Part shown: in pieces, positions 54,271-63,584 of the stretch
How positions within the stretch are numbered: the first letter of the stretch is position 1
Layout: every line of letters begins with the position of its first letter
Source: Singulisphaera sp045290345
GTDB lineage: Bacteria > Planctomycetota > Planctomycetia > Isosphaerales > Isosphaeraceae
Direction: 5' to 3'
NCBI RefSeq assembly: GCF_045290345.1
Contig: NZ_CP155447.1
Location: 5,270,001 to 5,334,000, forward strand
Length of the DNA stretch: 64,000 nucleotides
Notes under the pieces: model-generated
The model's database searches: none
What the model was told of the DNA's origin: nothing
The model's input: the letters and a program-made list of their open reading frames with translations, nothing else
Position numbers and translations under genes: made by a program

Positions 54271-54480
54271 TTACACCGCGACTCGCTCGCCGCGCGAGTC
54301 GAATCCCATCAGGAATCGACCGGTCGCGGAGATCATCGAGACCGAGAATCCAGCGCCTGCGTACGCTTCGGCGCTGAAGACTGCCTGATTGAAGTCGTTA
54401 AATGAGCGATGCATGTGAAACGTTCCATCGCTGATGCGAAGCAAGATGGTCGGACTCACTGACCTCAACCCCTGGGACAT
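54271..54480 (-). CDS. Possible small protein, unknown
   Basis: A 69-residue frame from the ATG at 54480, with a GAGGAG site 9 bases upstream and a terminator-like hairpin 180 bases downstream. It has no recognised domain; the content is mixed (LLRISDGTFHMHRSFNDFNQ). The supporting ribosome site and terminator make it better than chance, but it could still be random. Confidence 0.35.
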   Translation of the reverse strand: MSQGLRSVSPTILLRISDGTFHMHRSFNDFNQAVFSAEAYAGAGFSVSMISATGRFLMGFDSRGERVAV

Positions 54481-54825
54481 TGGCGTCGACTCCTCAAGGT
54501 GCGGCACTCGCCGCACCGAGACACCCACAGGCGAACTCAAGGCTCGATTCGTGATCCTGCACAATCGGGAGCCGTCGATGACGGAAGTCACTCCGGCCCA
54601 TCACACCGCACTCTCACCATCTAGTACGTATTCATCGAGTTTTTGGGCCGAACTCGTCGCGATTTTTCTCGATCCCTTGAAAACAAAGCCAGTTCACCGG
54701 GTGTTTCGGAACATCGAGCACCAAGACCGAACGTAAGTGAGCACGACTCGAGTCCCAAGACCAAATCACTTGGCTCAGGTGTCGTTTCTCCCACGCACGT
54801 GTGAGGCCCAACCCATGTAGCTCGA

Positions 54826-56571
54826 CTAATCTCCCGAGGCGCGCGAGGTTTCCCGGCGGCGATCGGCGACTCCATGCCGGCGACCCGTCTCCGGGTCGAC
54901 GACGATGGTATGGGCATCCCCTTGAATTCCGCCGAGACGGAACCGATAACCCATTTTCTCCAAAGCGTCGCGCGTCTCCGCGGACCAGGATTTCCCTTCC
55001 AGGGCGATGAAGTCGGGGAACCAGGCGTGATGAGTTCGGACCGCATCGACGGATTCTCTCGGCTCGAGCTGGAACTCGAGGATATTGAGCACGACCCACA
55101 ACACTGTGTTGGGAATCGTACGGCCGCCGGGCGAGCCCGTGACGAGCCGAACTTGTCCTTCTTTCAAAACGATGGTGGGCGTCTGCGAGCTCAGCATCCG
55201 CTTTCTGGGTTCGATGAGATTCGCCGGTGTACCGATCCGCCCCTGGGAGTCGGTCCGCCCGGGTACGAGGTTGAAGTCCCCCATCTCGTTATTGAGCAGG
55301 AAGCCGGCTCCCGCAACCACCGCCTTGGAGCCGTACCCTTCTTCCAACGTATAGGTCAACGCGGCGGCATTGCCGTCGCCATCCATCGTTGAGAGGTGGG
55401 TGGTGTCGCTCCCCTCGGCCGAGAGAATCGGGAACGGAGCGAGCTCGGCGCTGGGCGTGGCGCGGTCGGTGATCGAACGGGCGAGCTCGTCGGCGTAGGC
55501 CTTCGAGATCAGCTTGGCGACCGGCACGTTGACGAACTCGGGGTCGGCGATCTCGGTCGCCCGAGTGAAGAAGCCCCGGCGCATCGCTTCGGTCACGCGA
55601 TGCAAAGTCCGAGGCGCTTGGGGACCGTCAGCTTTGAGGTCGAAGCGTTCGAGAATATTGAGCATCTCGGCCAGCAGGATCCCACCGGACGCGGGCGGGC
55701 CCATGCCGTAAACGTCGAAGCCGCGAAAGGTCGAGTGGATCGGGGAACGTTCCTTCGCCTGATACGCCTTGAGGTCGTCGAGGGTCACCAGGCCGCCATG
55801 CTCGGCCATATATTTCGCGAGAATTTGCGCGGTTCGGCCGGTGTAGAACTCGTCCGCGCCTTCGCTGGCGATGCGGTCGAGCGTGTCGGCCAGGTCGCGC
55901 TGAATGAGCCGTTCGCCGGCGCGCCAGGGGGTGCGGTCCGGTTTCGCGAAGGCTGCGACCGACTCGGGAAAACCGGCGAGGCGATCCGAGCCCGGCCCCA
56001 GGTCGTCCTTGCCGCCCGGTTCGAGCCGCTTTCGTGAGAAGAGTTGCTGGTTGAGCGACTGGGCGAGCGTTTCCGAAACAGGGAATCCCTCACGAGCCAG
56101 CCGGGCGGCGGGGCGCACCAGGTCGGACCAGGGCGCCTTGCCGATCCGGGCATGAACCAGGCCGAGTCCCCGCACCGTGCCCGGAACGCCGGCCGCCTTC
56201 GCACCGGCGCGATGGTTGGAAACGGGTAGGCCGTTGGGACCAAGGTACATCTTCGGGTCCGCGGCTTGCGGGGCCATCTCGCGGAAGTCGAACGTAAGGA
56301 CCTCACGCCCCTCGGCGCGATAGGCGACCAGGAACCCGCCGCCACCGAGGTTGCCCGCCGACGGATGCGTCACCGCCAGTGCGAATGCCGTTGCCACGGC
56401 CGCGTCGAAGGCATTCCCGCCATTTCGCAGCACGTCGCGGCCAACGTCGGACGCATGCCCTTCCTGAGAGACAACAACATGTTTGGAAAAGACCTGCCCA
56501 CGGGCATCGATCGACAGAAGTGCAATCAACCCCAAGATCAACCAGCCATTCAATCGGCCCATCCAGCGCAT
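54826..56571 (-). CDS. ggt: Gamma-glutamyltransferase (GGT), exported
   Basis: An N-terminal nucleophile hydrolase that cleaves or transfers the gamma-glutamyl group of glutathione, self-processing into two subunits. From the ATG at 56571 (GGAGGG site 5 bases away) it has 581 residues and a signal peptide (WLILGLIALLSIDARGQ). The glycine-rich NLGGGGFLVAY segment, PPASGGILLAEM and the nucleophile Thr region SDTTHLSTMDGDGNAA are visible, as is the small-subunit LTYTLEEGYGS. The C-terminus carries SPGGRTIPNTVLWV. It is a full-length GGT. The longer open frame to 56640 is rejected. Confidence 0.94.
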   Translation of the reverse strand: MRWMGRLNGWLILGLIALLSIDARGQVFSKHVVVSQEGHASDVGRDVLRNGGNAFDAAVATAFALAVTHPSAGNLGGGGFLVAYRAEGREVLTFDFREMAPQAADPKMYLGPNGLPVSNHRAGAKAAGVPGTVRGLGLVHARIGKAPWSDLVRPAARLAREGFPVSETLAQSLNQQLFSRKRLEPGGKDDLGPGSDRLAGFPESVAAFAKPDRTPWRAGERLIQRDLADTLDRIASEGADEFYTGRTAQILAKYMAEHGGLVTLDDLKAYQAKERSPIHSTFRGFDVYGMGPPASGGILLAEMLNILERFDLKADGPQAPRTLHRVTEAMRRGFFTRATEIADPEFVNVPVAKLISKAYADELARSITDRATPSAELAPFPILSAEGSDTTHLSTMDGDGNAAALTYTLEEGYGSKAVVAGAGFLLNNEMGDFNLVPGRTDSQGRIGTPANLIEPRKRMLSSQTPTIVLKEGQVRLVTGSPGGRTIPNTVLWVVLNILEFQLEPRESVDAVRTHHAWFPDFIALEGKSWSAETRDALEKMGYRFRLGGIQGDAHTIVVDPETGRRHGVADRRRETSRASGD

Positions 56572-56820
56572 TTCTACCCTCCACCCGATTCCCAAGATCG
56601 TTCCCACCACCCCGTTCTCTGGCGGGAACCATCTTAGCATGAGGAACCGAGTCGCGTCTCAATGGGGGGTGGACTCTCCACACCCGCGATCACGCGGTTG
56701 CGAGGAAAAAGCGATGTTGACCGAATCGGCACGAACGTCTAGAGTCCCGGCCGATAAGCCCCGGAACTTGAATGATTCTTTTCCGGCATGGGCCTCAACG
56801 GCTGAAGGAGATACTTCGCA

Positions 56821-58098
56821 ATGGTCGCAAGGACGCGCGGTCGAATAAGCCAAGCGATGTTGTTCACCCTGGCCTCGGTCGGGGTGTTCGATGGTTCCGA
56901 GGCTCTCGCTCAGGGGTACTTCAACCGAGCGAAACCTGCGAAGAAGGCCGAGGCGGCTCCCAGCAAGGACCAGGCCCCGCCCGCCGCCTTCAGCCAAGCC
57001 GAGATCCCCAAGGTCGAGATGACCAGGATCCCGGTCAATCCCGATGACGCCATCGCCACGGTCAACGGTCAGAAGATCACCCGCCAGCAACTGGCTGACG
57101 AATGCGTCGCGCGGCAAGGGGAGGAGATCCTCGACACCCTGGTCGCCCGCACCTTGATCGATCAGGCACTTCGAGCGAAAAAGCTCGAGGTCACGGCCGT
57201 CGAGATTGATAACGAGATCGAGAACGTCGCCCAGAACGTGGCCCATGTCGGCCGTGAAGCCTGGTTGCGGACGCTCGCCAAGGAACGGAATATCAGCCCG
57301 ACCCAGTACGCCCGCGATATCATCTATCCGGCCCTGGCGCTTCGCAAGCTGGCCGACAAGAAGGTGCAAGTCACCGCCGAAGACATGAGAGATTCGTTCG
57401 AGGCGCAGTACGGCGAGAAGATTCGCTGCCGCCTGATCATGGTCGACAAGCTTCCCGCGGCCCAGGGGATCTGGGAAGAGCTCCGCAAGAACCCGGCCGG
57501 GTTCGAGAAGCTCGCCCAGGAGCGTTCGATGGACGCCGGCAGCCGGTCGCTCGGTGGCCTGCTCGCCGAACCGATCTCGCGCCACGCTCATCCCAGGAAC
57601 GTTTCCGACGCCGCTTTCCGACAACTGGTCGACGGTGACGCCCAGGACAAGGATCCTTCGCACAAGCCCAAGGACGGTGACTTCACCGGCCCGATTCAGG
57701 TGGCCGAAGCGACCTGGATCATCCTCAAGCGAGAAGGGCTCATCGAAGGGAACAAGAATGCCAATCCCAAGGATGAGCGGATTCGCAAGAACGTCTACGA
57801 CATGATCTACGAGGTCAAGCTCAAGGAAGCGATGAGCACGACCTTCGTCGAACTGATGGATGCCGCCGCGATCGACAATAAGCTGACCGGACACGTCAAG
57901 CTCGCCAATGAGAAAGTGGCCGAGAATGAGCTCGACACGAACGTGCAGTTGATGAGTGATCCCGGGCGGAGCCAGACGGAAGCGGGTGAGCCCCAGGCCG
58001 CTCCGGCATCCTCGCCCAAGCTTCCGACTCCTGCCGCCGCGTCGGCCGACGTCGTCAAGCAGGTTGAGTCGCTCCAGCGAGCCCCCGTCAAGCGTTGA
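56821..58098 (+). CDS. PpiC/SurA-like peptidyl-prolyl isomerase
   Basis: A 425-residue exported protein with AAGGAG site upstream of the ATG at 56821. The signal peptide (MLFTLASVGVFDGSEALAQ) is followed by a SurA-like chaperone N-terminal part (ATVNGQKITRQQLADEC, TLIDQALRAKKLEVT) and a PpiC-type domain from about residue 200 (KIRCRLIMV, GFEKLAQERSMDAGS, WIILKREGLIEG). Likely helps fold outer-membrane or surface proteins; bamA is 3 kb away in this window, consistent with that. The last 40 residues are Pro/Ala-rich. Confidence 0.85.
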   Translation: MVARTRGRISQAMLFTLASVGVFDGSEALAQGYFNRAKPAKKAEAAPSKDQAPPAAFSQAEIPKVEMTRIPVNPDDAIATVNGQKITRQQLADECVARQGEEILDTLVARTLIDQALRAKKLEVTAVEIDNEIENVAQNVAHVGREAWLRTLAKERNISPTQYARDIIYPALALRKLADKKVQVTAEDMRDSFEAQYGEKIRCRLIMVDKLPAAQGIWEELRKNPAGFEKLAQERSMDAGSRSLGGLLAEPISRHAHPRNVSDAAFRQLVDGDAQDKDPSHKPKDGDFTGPIQVAEATWIILKREGLIEGNKNANPKDERIRKNVYDMIYEVKLKEAMSTTFVELMDAAAIDNKLTGHVKLANEKVAENELDTNVQLMSDPGRSQTEAGEPQAAPASSPKLPTPAAASADVVKQVESLQRAPVKR

Positions 58099-58120
58099 TC
58101 CCATTCGCAATCGACGACGT

Positions 58121-58171
58121 GCACCCTTGCCCGACCCCTCAATCGCGAGGGAAATCCACGGGCAAGGGTGC
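58121..58171 (+). terminator. Large stem-loop after ppiC-like gene
   Basis: A 13-bp perfect inverted repeat (58121-58133 with 58159-58171) around a 25-nt loop that contains its own 5-bp stem (CCCTC/GAGGG). It begins 22 bases after the stop of the isomerase gene and is followed by GACCCTTT. A probable terminator or mRNA 3'-protection element. Confidence 0.65.
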
Positions 58172-58253
58172 GACCCTTTCGAGCCAGGCCAATTCCCGAT
58201 CCTCTGGCTCGTGCTCGTCCGTTGAAGGTTCAAAAGTGCGAGGCAGTGAGACC

Positions 58254-59000
58254 ATGACGACGTATCCAAAGGGAACGGGACGACTCGTCCGCTCGCTCAT
58301 GGTCCTCGGACTCGCCGCAGCCCCGGGTTGCGGAACGGTCAAAACGACCAACACGGTCCGAACGGGGACCGAGCAGCTCCTGCTCACAAACGCGTGGGAC
58401 TCCGCGCTTCAGAAAATCGACTTCCGGCCGCTGACCGGAGTTCCCGTCTTCCTCGACACCGCCAACGTCACGGCCGTCGACCAGGGATGGGTCGTCTCCA
58501 GCCTTCGCCAGGCGATGCTCACTCAGGGCGTGCTGCTCCGAACCAAGGCCGAACAGGCGCAGTGGATCGTCGAAGCCAGGGTCGGTGTGTACGGCACCGA
58601 CGAGCACAACTTGCTCATCGGTATTCCCCAAACCGCCATCCCCGCCACCCTCCCCGGGATCCCGGCGGGCACCGTCCCCGAGATGCCGCTCGTCAAGAAG
58701 AGCAACCAGCAGGGGATGGCCAAGCTCGCCCTCTTCGCGTACGACCGCGCCAGTGGTCAGTTCGTCTGGAGCTCCGGAACGATCCTGTCCACCTCGAGCG
58801 CCAAGGACACGTACGTCGGCGGAGTCGGCCCCATCCAGGGAGGGTCGATCCGCGGCGGGACCGAGTTCGTTGGCATCAAGCTCCCGCTCACCTCCGAGGG
58901 CAGCTCCGACGAAGCGGGCCGGGCCGGCCGGCAAAACACACCGTCCGATCCCGCCGCCCTCAGACAGTCTGCCTCCGACCTCGACTCGTTCATGCCTTAG
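58254..59000 (+). CDS. Hypothetical lipoprotein (DUF6655-like)
   Basis: A 248-residue lipoprotein. The ATG at 58254 starts a signal peptide ending in a lipobox (AAPGC, Cys26). The mature part begins TVKTTNTVRTGTEQLLLTNAWDSALQ and carries LTGVPVFLDTAN, TLTQ-like helical and GTDEHNLLIGIPQ segments; the pattern matches an uncharacterised lipoprotein family common in planctomycetes that I believe is DUF6655. It ends in a low-complexity Ser/Asp-rich tail. The frame from 58095 runs through the stem-loop and is not used. Confidence 0.65.
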   Translation: MTTYPKGTGRLVRSLMVLGLAAAPGCGTVKTTNTVRTGTEQLLLTNAWDSALQKIDFRPLTGVPVFLDTANVTAVDQGWVVSSLRQAMLTQGVLLRTKAEQAQWIVEARVGVYGTDEHNLLIGIPQTAIPATLPGIPAGTVPEMPLVKKSNQQGMAKLALFAYDRASGQFVWSSGTILSTSSAKDTYVGGVGPIQGGSIRGGTEFVGIKLPLTSEGSSDEAGRAGRQNTPSDPAALRQSASDLDSFMP

Positions 59001-59254
59001 GTTGCGATCGCATCGCACGCTCGCGAAATCAAAAACAAAGGGGGGGCGGGCCACAAATTGTCCCGACCACCTCCTTGGTGTGTATCCCGCGAGTCAACGG
59101 CTCGAAATCCCCCTCCCAACCACTCCCGACGATCGCTAATTCTCCCTCGGGGCCGCCGCTTGCGCATGTCGTGAGCGCGATTTCGCGGTAGGATATATGT
59201 ACCTAGGGGATTCCAATACCGCCCTGCCCGCCTTTGCTGCCTCCGGAGCTTGCA

Positions 59255-59785
59255 ATGACTGCACTGGCCTCGATCGACCCGCGCGACTGGATTCGTGACG
59301 TCCCCGACTTTCCTAAACCCGGGATTCTGTTCAAGGACATCACCCCGTTGCTGGGTGCGCCCAGGGCCTTCCGCGCAGTCATCGACCAGCTCGCGGAGCA
59401 GTTCTCGGGACGCAAGATCGACGCCGTGGCCGCGGCCGAAGCACGTGGATTTATCTTCGGAGCCCCGCTGGCCCTTGCGCTTGGCGTCGGATTCGTGCCG
59501 ATTCGCAAGCCGGGTAAACTCCCCTACCAAACCGTCTCACTCGAGTACGCGCTCGAGTACGGCACCGATCGGCTCGAGATGCACGGCGACGCCGTCGGTC
59601 CGGGTCAGAGGATCTTGCTCCTGGACGACGTCCTCGCCACCGGCGGTACCATGCGGGCCTGCCGCGATCTGGTCCAGCAAACCGGCGCGGAGGTCGTCGC
59701 CTGCGCCTTCGTCGTCGAGCTCAGCTTCCTGAAGGGCCGGGAGATGCTCGAGCCCAGCGAGGTTTCCAGCCTAATTATCTATTGA
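59255..59785 (+). CDS. apt: Adenine phosphoribosyltransferase
   Basis: A purine-salvage enzyme making AMP from adenine and PRPP. It has 176 residues from the ATG at 59255 (CCGGAG site). The family motifs are clear: PDFPKPGILFKDITPLL, AAAEARGFIFG, FVPIRKPGKLPYQT, and the PRPP-binding LLLDDVLATGGTM. It ends before a long hairpin that separates it from convergent bamA. Confidence 0.96.
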   Translation: MTALASIDPRDWIRDVPDFPKPGILFKDITPLLGAPRAFRAVIDQLAEQFSGRKIDAVAAAEARGFIFGAPLALALGVGFVPIRKPGKLPYQTVSLEYALEYGTDRLEMHGDAVGPGQRILLLDDVLATGGTMRACRDLVQQTGAEVVACAFVVELSFLKGREMLEPSEVSSLIIY

Positions 59786-59805
59786 TAAGAGCTTTTTTTA
59801 AGAAT

Positions 59806-59855
59806 CGCCCAAGAGGCCAGCCGGGAGCTTGTCCTCCCGGCTGGCCTCTTGGGCG
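59806..59855. terminator. 22-bp perfect hairpin between convergent apt and bamA
   Basis: The stem is 59806-59827 paired with 59834-59855, 22 bp without mismatch, with a 6-nt loop CTTGTC. A T-run (GCTTTTTTTAAG) precedes it on the plus strand, so the hairpin is not followed by a U-run in either direction. It is very likely a bidirectional transcription barrier. Confidence 0.8.
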
Positions 59856-59894
59856 AGCCTGAATCGGCTTGATTCGGGGCGAGCGGCCGGCCGA

Positions 59895-62684
59895 TCAATA
59901 GACGGCACCGATCGAGAAGTTGAAGTAGTTGACCTTATCGCCGGGGGCCTTGGCGACGGGGAAGGCCAGGTCGACGGAGATCGGCAGTGGGCCGAACTGC
60001 GGGAGTGTCAGGCGGAGGCCGGTACCGACCGAGGCACGGATGTTGGTGAAGTTGTAACCGTTCTCGACGGTACCGAAGTCGGTGAAGACGACCTGGCGAA
60101 GCGCGTCGCTGGCGATCAGCGGGAACATATACTCAACCGATCCGATGGCCATCATGGTGCCACCGATGTTCGAGCCGAGCACGTGCGGACCGACACCACG
60201 GTACTGGAACCCGCGAAGGCTGCCCAGGTAGCCTGCGTAGAACCGCTCGTAGACCGGCGTGTCGCGGCCGGTGACACCGAAGTGGCCTCGGAACGAAAGG
60301 ATCCGCGGCCCTGATCCGTCGGGACGCGACCCGGTCGTGAAATAGGTCCGACCCTCGATCTCGGCCTTCGGATAGGTGAACGTCCCCCAGCCTTGCTCGA
60401 ACGAGAGTTCGAGGTACTGCCCTTTGTTCGGCAGGAATGGGGAGTTCCGGTTATCGAACCGCAAGGTCGGGCGAAGCGTGGCGAGGGTTGTATGCCCCGT
60501 CGCCGCCAGGTACTCGGCCGGAGCCGGCGTCTTGTAGCCGTTGAAGTTGACGTCCTCGATCCGCGCGGCAACGTCGGCATAGGTTGAGGTGCCGAACTGT
60601 CGGCCGAGTGAGAATCGACCGCCGCCTCGGCTTTCCGTCCAGTCGGGATAAACACGCTGGAAGAGATAGCCCGAGGCGCCGCCGCCGATCGGCAGATCGA
60701 AGAGGTAAGGGTCACGCAGGCTCACCGTGAACCGGTTGATCATGGTGCCCGCCATGAGCGAGACCTGAAAGTCTTGCCCGCCACCACGAAACGCCTTGCC
60801 GCTGGTGATGTCGTCGAAGTTGCGCGGGACGTTGAAGAGGTCGAAGTTCTTCTCGGTGATCGTCAGGCTACCGTTAAGCCCCTGGAATCCGCTGGCCCCG
60901 ATGCCGGCCATGAACCGCCCGGTGGGCGCTTCGCTGACCGAGGTCACAACGTCGGCGAACGAACGGTTCGGGAACGGGTCCTGGCGGTCCGGGCCCACGT
61001 CAGTCATGTTCATGCCGGGAATGCTCGGCTCCATGCCCGGCGGCTCACCAGCTCCGACGGGGGGAGTCGGGGACACAGCGCCTGGGAAACCGGGAGGCAC
61101 GACCACGGGGGCCGGGGCGCCTGGGTTCAAGGGAACGTCGATCGGCGGGACGTCCCGCGGCGGAGCGAAGGTCCGCCCCGCACCGAAGGGCTCGAGGCCT
61201 CCCGGCCCGGCATCGGCCGGCGGATCAACCAGCACCGGTGGAGGAAGCGCGGGGGGTTCGGGACCGGGGTCCTGCATTCGGGTCGTCGAGCCGTCGGTCA
61301 GGTCAGGAATCAAGCCGTCGCCGTAGGGGCGCTCGCCGGGCCGACGATTGATGACCTTGAGGTCGATCGGCTTGCCCCCCATCTCGGGAGTCATGACGAA
61401 GTAACCCGTGTTCCCCAACCGCTGCTTGAACGTGTCCATCCGGTTGAGGTTGAGCACTTCGCCGGGCAGGAACCCCGCCATCAGCGCCTCGCGCCGCACG
61501 ACCTTGTCCTTGGTCCGATCATTGCCCCGGATGATCAGATCGCCCAGGAGATACGGCTCACCTTCCTCGATCTCGTAGACGAGGTCGACGATGCCCGGCT
61601 TATCGGTGTAGTTGGGCACGGGCCGGATCATCGTATCGATACAGCCAATCTCATAGTATTTCGTCATCAAGTTCTTGCGGTCGGTCTCTTTGAGCGTCTC
61701 GAGGATGGGCTGCCCCGAGTGCATCATCAACCCGTCCTTGAGCTTCGCGGTGGAGAGCTTGCTGTTCCCCTTGAACTCGATGTTACGGACCTTGTAGCGC
61801 ACCCCTTCGGCGATGACGAAGCTGATACGCAAGTCACCCAGGCTGGAGCCAGGCCGGGTCACAGGGGTAACCTTCACCTCAACGAACCCCTGCCCTTGGT
61901 AGTATTCCGTCAGCTTGCGAACGTCCTCGTCGAGGTTATCGCGGTTATACTTGCCACCGATCAGGCCGAGGATCGCGACCTTGCTGGTGATCTTGGTCCT
62001 CAGCGTTGCGTCGCTGGCGAAGACGTTGCCCACGAAGTCGATCCCACCGACCTTGTGCTTCTCGCCCTCGAAGATCTGCATAACGACACGTGTCTGGCCC
62101 CGCTCTCCCCCTTCGAGGAGGGTGACCTCGGCGGTGTCGTACCCCTTTTCGGCATAGAGTCGGCGGATCTGATCGACAGCAAGCTGGGTCCGGGCCGCGT
62201 CGGCTCGGTTCCCCTTCTTGAGCCCTGTGTTCTCTTCGATATCTTTGAGCTTGAGGTGCTTGAGCCCTCGAAACTCAACGTGGGTGAGAACCGGGAGTTC
62301 CCGGACGACGAAGGTGAGGATAAACCCCTTGTCGTTGGGCGCCTTGTCGAAGTAAGGGGAGACGTCGGAGAACCACTTGGTCCCCAGCAACGTCTGGATA
62401 TCGGCGTCGATCCGTTCCTGATCGAGCTGACTCCCTTCCCGACTGAGGAGCTTGGCGCGGACCTGGTCGGAGGTGATCGAGACGTTTCCCTCGACGCGGA
62501 CCTCGACAATGGTCCCTTCAGGGAGTTCGTTTTCCCCGGCGGCCCAGGCACGCGGGCTCGGAACTAAGAATTGTGCAAGTGTGGCCAGTGCGAGGACAGC
62601 CCGAAGGAACGCCCCGAGTCTGGCCGCTCGAGCCGCCGGGGCCTTCCTTGGCACAGGCGGAACCATCATGACGCCGCGTGTCAT
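59895..62684 (-). CDS. bamA: Outer-membrane assembly factor BamA
   Basis: The beta-barrel assembly machine component, 929 residues from the ATG at 62684, with GGGGA upstream; the 62 residues upstream of it are not family-like. A signal peptide (FLRAVLALATLAQFLVPSPRAWA) is followed by several POTRA domains (FVGNVFASDATLRTKI, VEVKVTPVTRPGSSLGDLRISF). A Pro/Gly-rich linker of about 110 residues (about genomic 60960-61290) separates them from the C-terminal barrel (RFSLGRQFG, RFYAGYLGSLRGFQYRGVG, which is the family-signature RGF motif). The barrel ends in a hydrophobic residue (GAVY). Normally 700-800 residues, so the length excess is the linker. Confidence 0.93.
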   Translation of the reverse strand: MTRGVMMVPPVPRKAPAARAARLGAFLRAVLALATLAQFLVPSPRAWAAGENELPEGTIVEVRVEGNVSITSDQVRAKLLSREGSQLDQERIDADIQTLLGTKWFSDVSPYFDKAPNDKGFILTFVVRELPVLTHVEFRGLKHLKLKDIEENTGLKKGNRADAARTQLAVDQIRRLYAEKGYDTAEVTLLEGGERGQTRVVMQIFEGEKHKVGGIDFVGNVFASDATLRTKITSKVAILGLIGGKYNRDNLDEDVRKLTEYYQGQGFVEVKVTPVTRPGSSLGDLRISFVIAEGVRYKVRNIEFKGNSKLSTAKLKDGLMMHSGQPILETLKETDRKNLMTKYYEIGCIDTMIRPVPNYTDKPGIVDLVYEIEEGEPYLLGDLIIRGNDRTKDKVVRREALMAGFLPGEVLNLNRMDTFKQRLGNTGYFVMTPEMGGKPIDLKVINRRPGERPYGDGLIPDLTDGSTTRMQDPGPEPPALPPPVLVDPPADAGPGGLEPFGAGRTFAPPRDVPPIDVPLNPGAPAPVVVPPGFPGAVSPTPPVGAGEPPGMEPSIPGMNMTDVGPDRQDPFPNRSFADVVTSVSEAPTGRFMAGIGASGFQGLNGSLTITEKNFDLFNVPRNFDDITSGKAFRGGGQDFQVSLMAGTMINRFTVSLRDPYLFDLPIGGGASGYLFQRVYPDWTESRGGGRFSLGRQFGTSTYADVAARIEDVNFNGYKTPAPAEYLAATGHTTLATLRPTLRFDNRNSPFLPNKGQYLELSFEQGWGTFTYPKAEIEGRTYFTTGSRPDGSGPRILSFRGHFGVTGRDTPVYERFYAGYLGSLRGFQYRGVGPHVLGSNIGGTMMAIGSVEYMFPLIASDALRQVVFTDFGTVENGYNFTNIRASVGTGLRLTLPQFGPLPISVDLAFPVAKAPGDKVNYFNFSIGAVY

Positions 62685-63132
62685 GTGAGAAATGTCCCCG
62701 AACCGATAAGAGAGAAGTCGAGTCGCCACGACAATCTGGCTGAGAGAGAGGCAGATTGTCGGGACGCCATTTGGCGAAGCCGATTCTTCCCGGAACAGAC
62801 GTGCGGGGAGGAGACCAGTCAGTCGATCTCCGACCCGGCTCAAACCATCAATTCGACGTGCGTTTAGCAATCATTCCGGGCACAAGCCGCTCCCTTCCTT
62901 GGGCCGGCCTGAGTTCGACGGCGACATGTGCGGGGCCTTGTACCCGAGTTAACGGGAACCCGCAACCCCGGATCTTCCCGCGCCGATCTGAAACAATTTA
63001 CGGAATTGCCACCAGGCCCTCCCCGTTCGTCGACAAAAAGCGAGCGGGGAAAGGATCACTCCCGGTGTTTCGACCAATCCGTATTACAGCGACTTACAGC
63101 GGTTTACCAACGGGTTGCGTACGACGAAGGAA

Positions 63133-63208
63133 AAAGGGGACTGGCTCCCGGCCCGCGGGTCCCTTGGCACAGTCTGTTCCACGTTGCGGCCGGGTGCCTG
63201 TCCCCTTT
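63133..63208. repeat. REP-like imperfect inverted repeat
   Basis: Arms of 21 nt (63133-63153 and 63188-63208), each starting AAAGGGGAC on its own strand, with 2 mismatches. The spacer is 34 nt. The AAAGGGGAC..GGC..CCCGGCC pattern resembles dispersed palindromes linked to REP-associated (Y1) transposases. Confidence 0.75.
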
Positions 63209-63273
63209 CCAGCGCCAGCCGAACACCAACCGCTGTAGCATCACGTGCGCACGGATTATGACGACCGGACCAG

Positions 63274-63339
63274 CGTTGTGGCCGGGGTCGGTGACCCGGG
63301 CGAATGCCCAGACCGAGGTCACCGACCCCGGCCACAACG
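63274..63339. repeat. 23-bp perfect inverted repeat with nested hairpin
   Basis: Arms 63274-63296 and 63317-63339 match perfectly over 23 nt around a 20-nt centre that itself folds (GGGC GAAT GCCC, 63298-63309). The whole forms a strong two-level cruciform/stem. No gene uses it as a terminator on either side nearby. Confidence 0.85.
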
Positions 63340-63465
63340 ACGTGAACGACTGGAAGGCCAATCGCTATAGCGAAGCTAAGAATCCAAAAGACCGGGAGCG
63401 ACCCGCTCCCCACTCGCCTGGATATTAAACGACGACCCGATACAGGGCTGGGAAGCCTCCCGCGA

Positions 63466-63584
63466 CTCGTTCCCACGGTCCCCCATGAGAATGGAGTATG
63501 GGACGTTCTGCGCCTTCGGCTTTCGAGGGCCAGACGACGCGGAGCGTCGGGGACGGCATTCCCACGTGGGACTGTGGGAACGAG
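63466..63584. repeat. CTCGTTCCCAC-type inverted repeat element
   Basis: Outer arms of 17 nt (63466-63482 and 63568-63584) with 1 mismatch, and an inner GACGC/GCGTC stem (63535-63547). The sequence around GTGGGAACGAG and GTTCCCAC is a widespread dispersed bacterial repeat type. A likely non-autonomous mobile or REP element. Confidence 0.7.

Noticed and set aside
56659..58269. 536-codon open frame on the minus strand opposite the PpiC gene
   Set aside because: It mirrors the plus-strand isomerase gene codon for codon, has no ribosome site or recognisable domain, and its composition is that of a GC-rich shadow frame.
60774..62567. 597-codon plus-strand frame opposite bamA
   Set aside because: Antisense shadow of bamA without motif or start signal.
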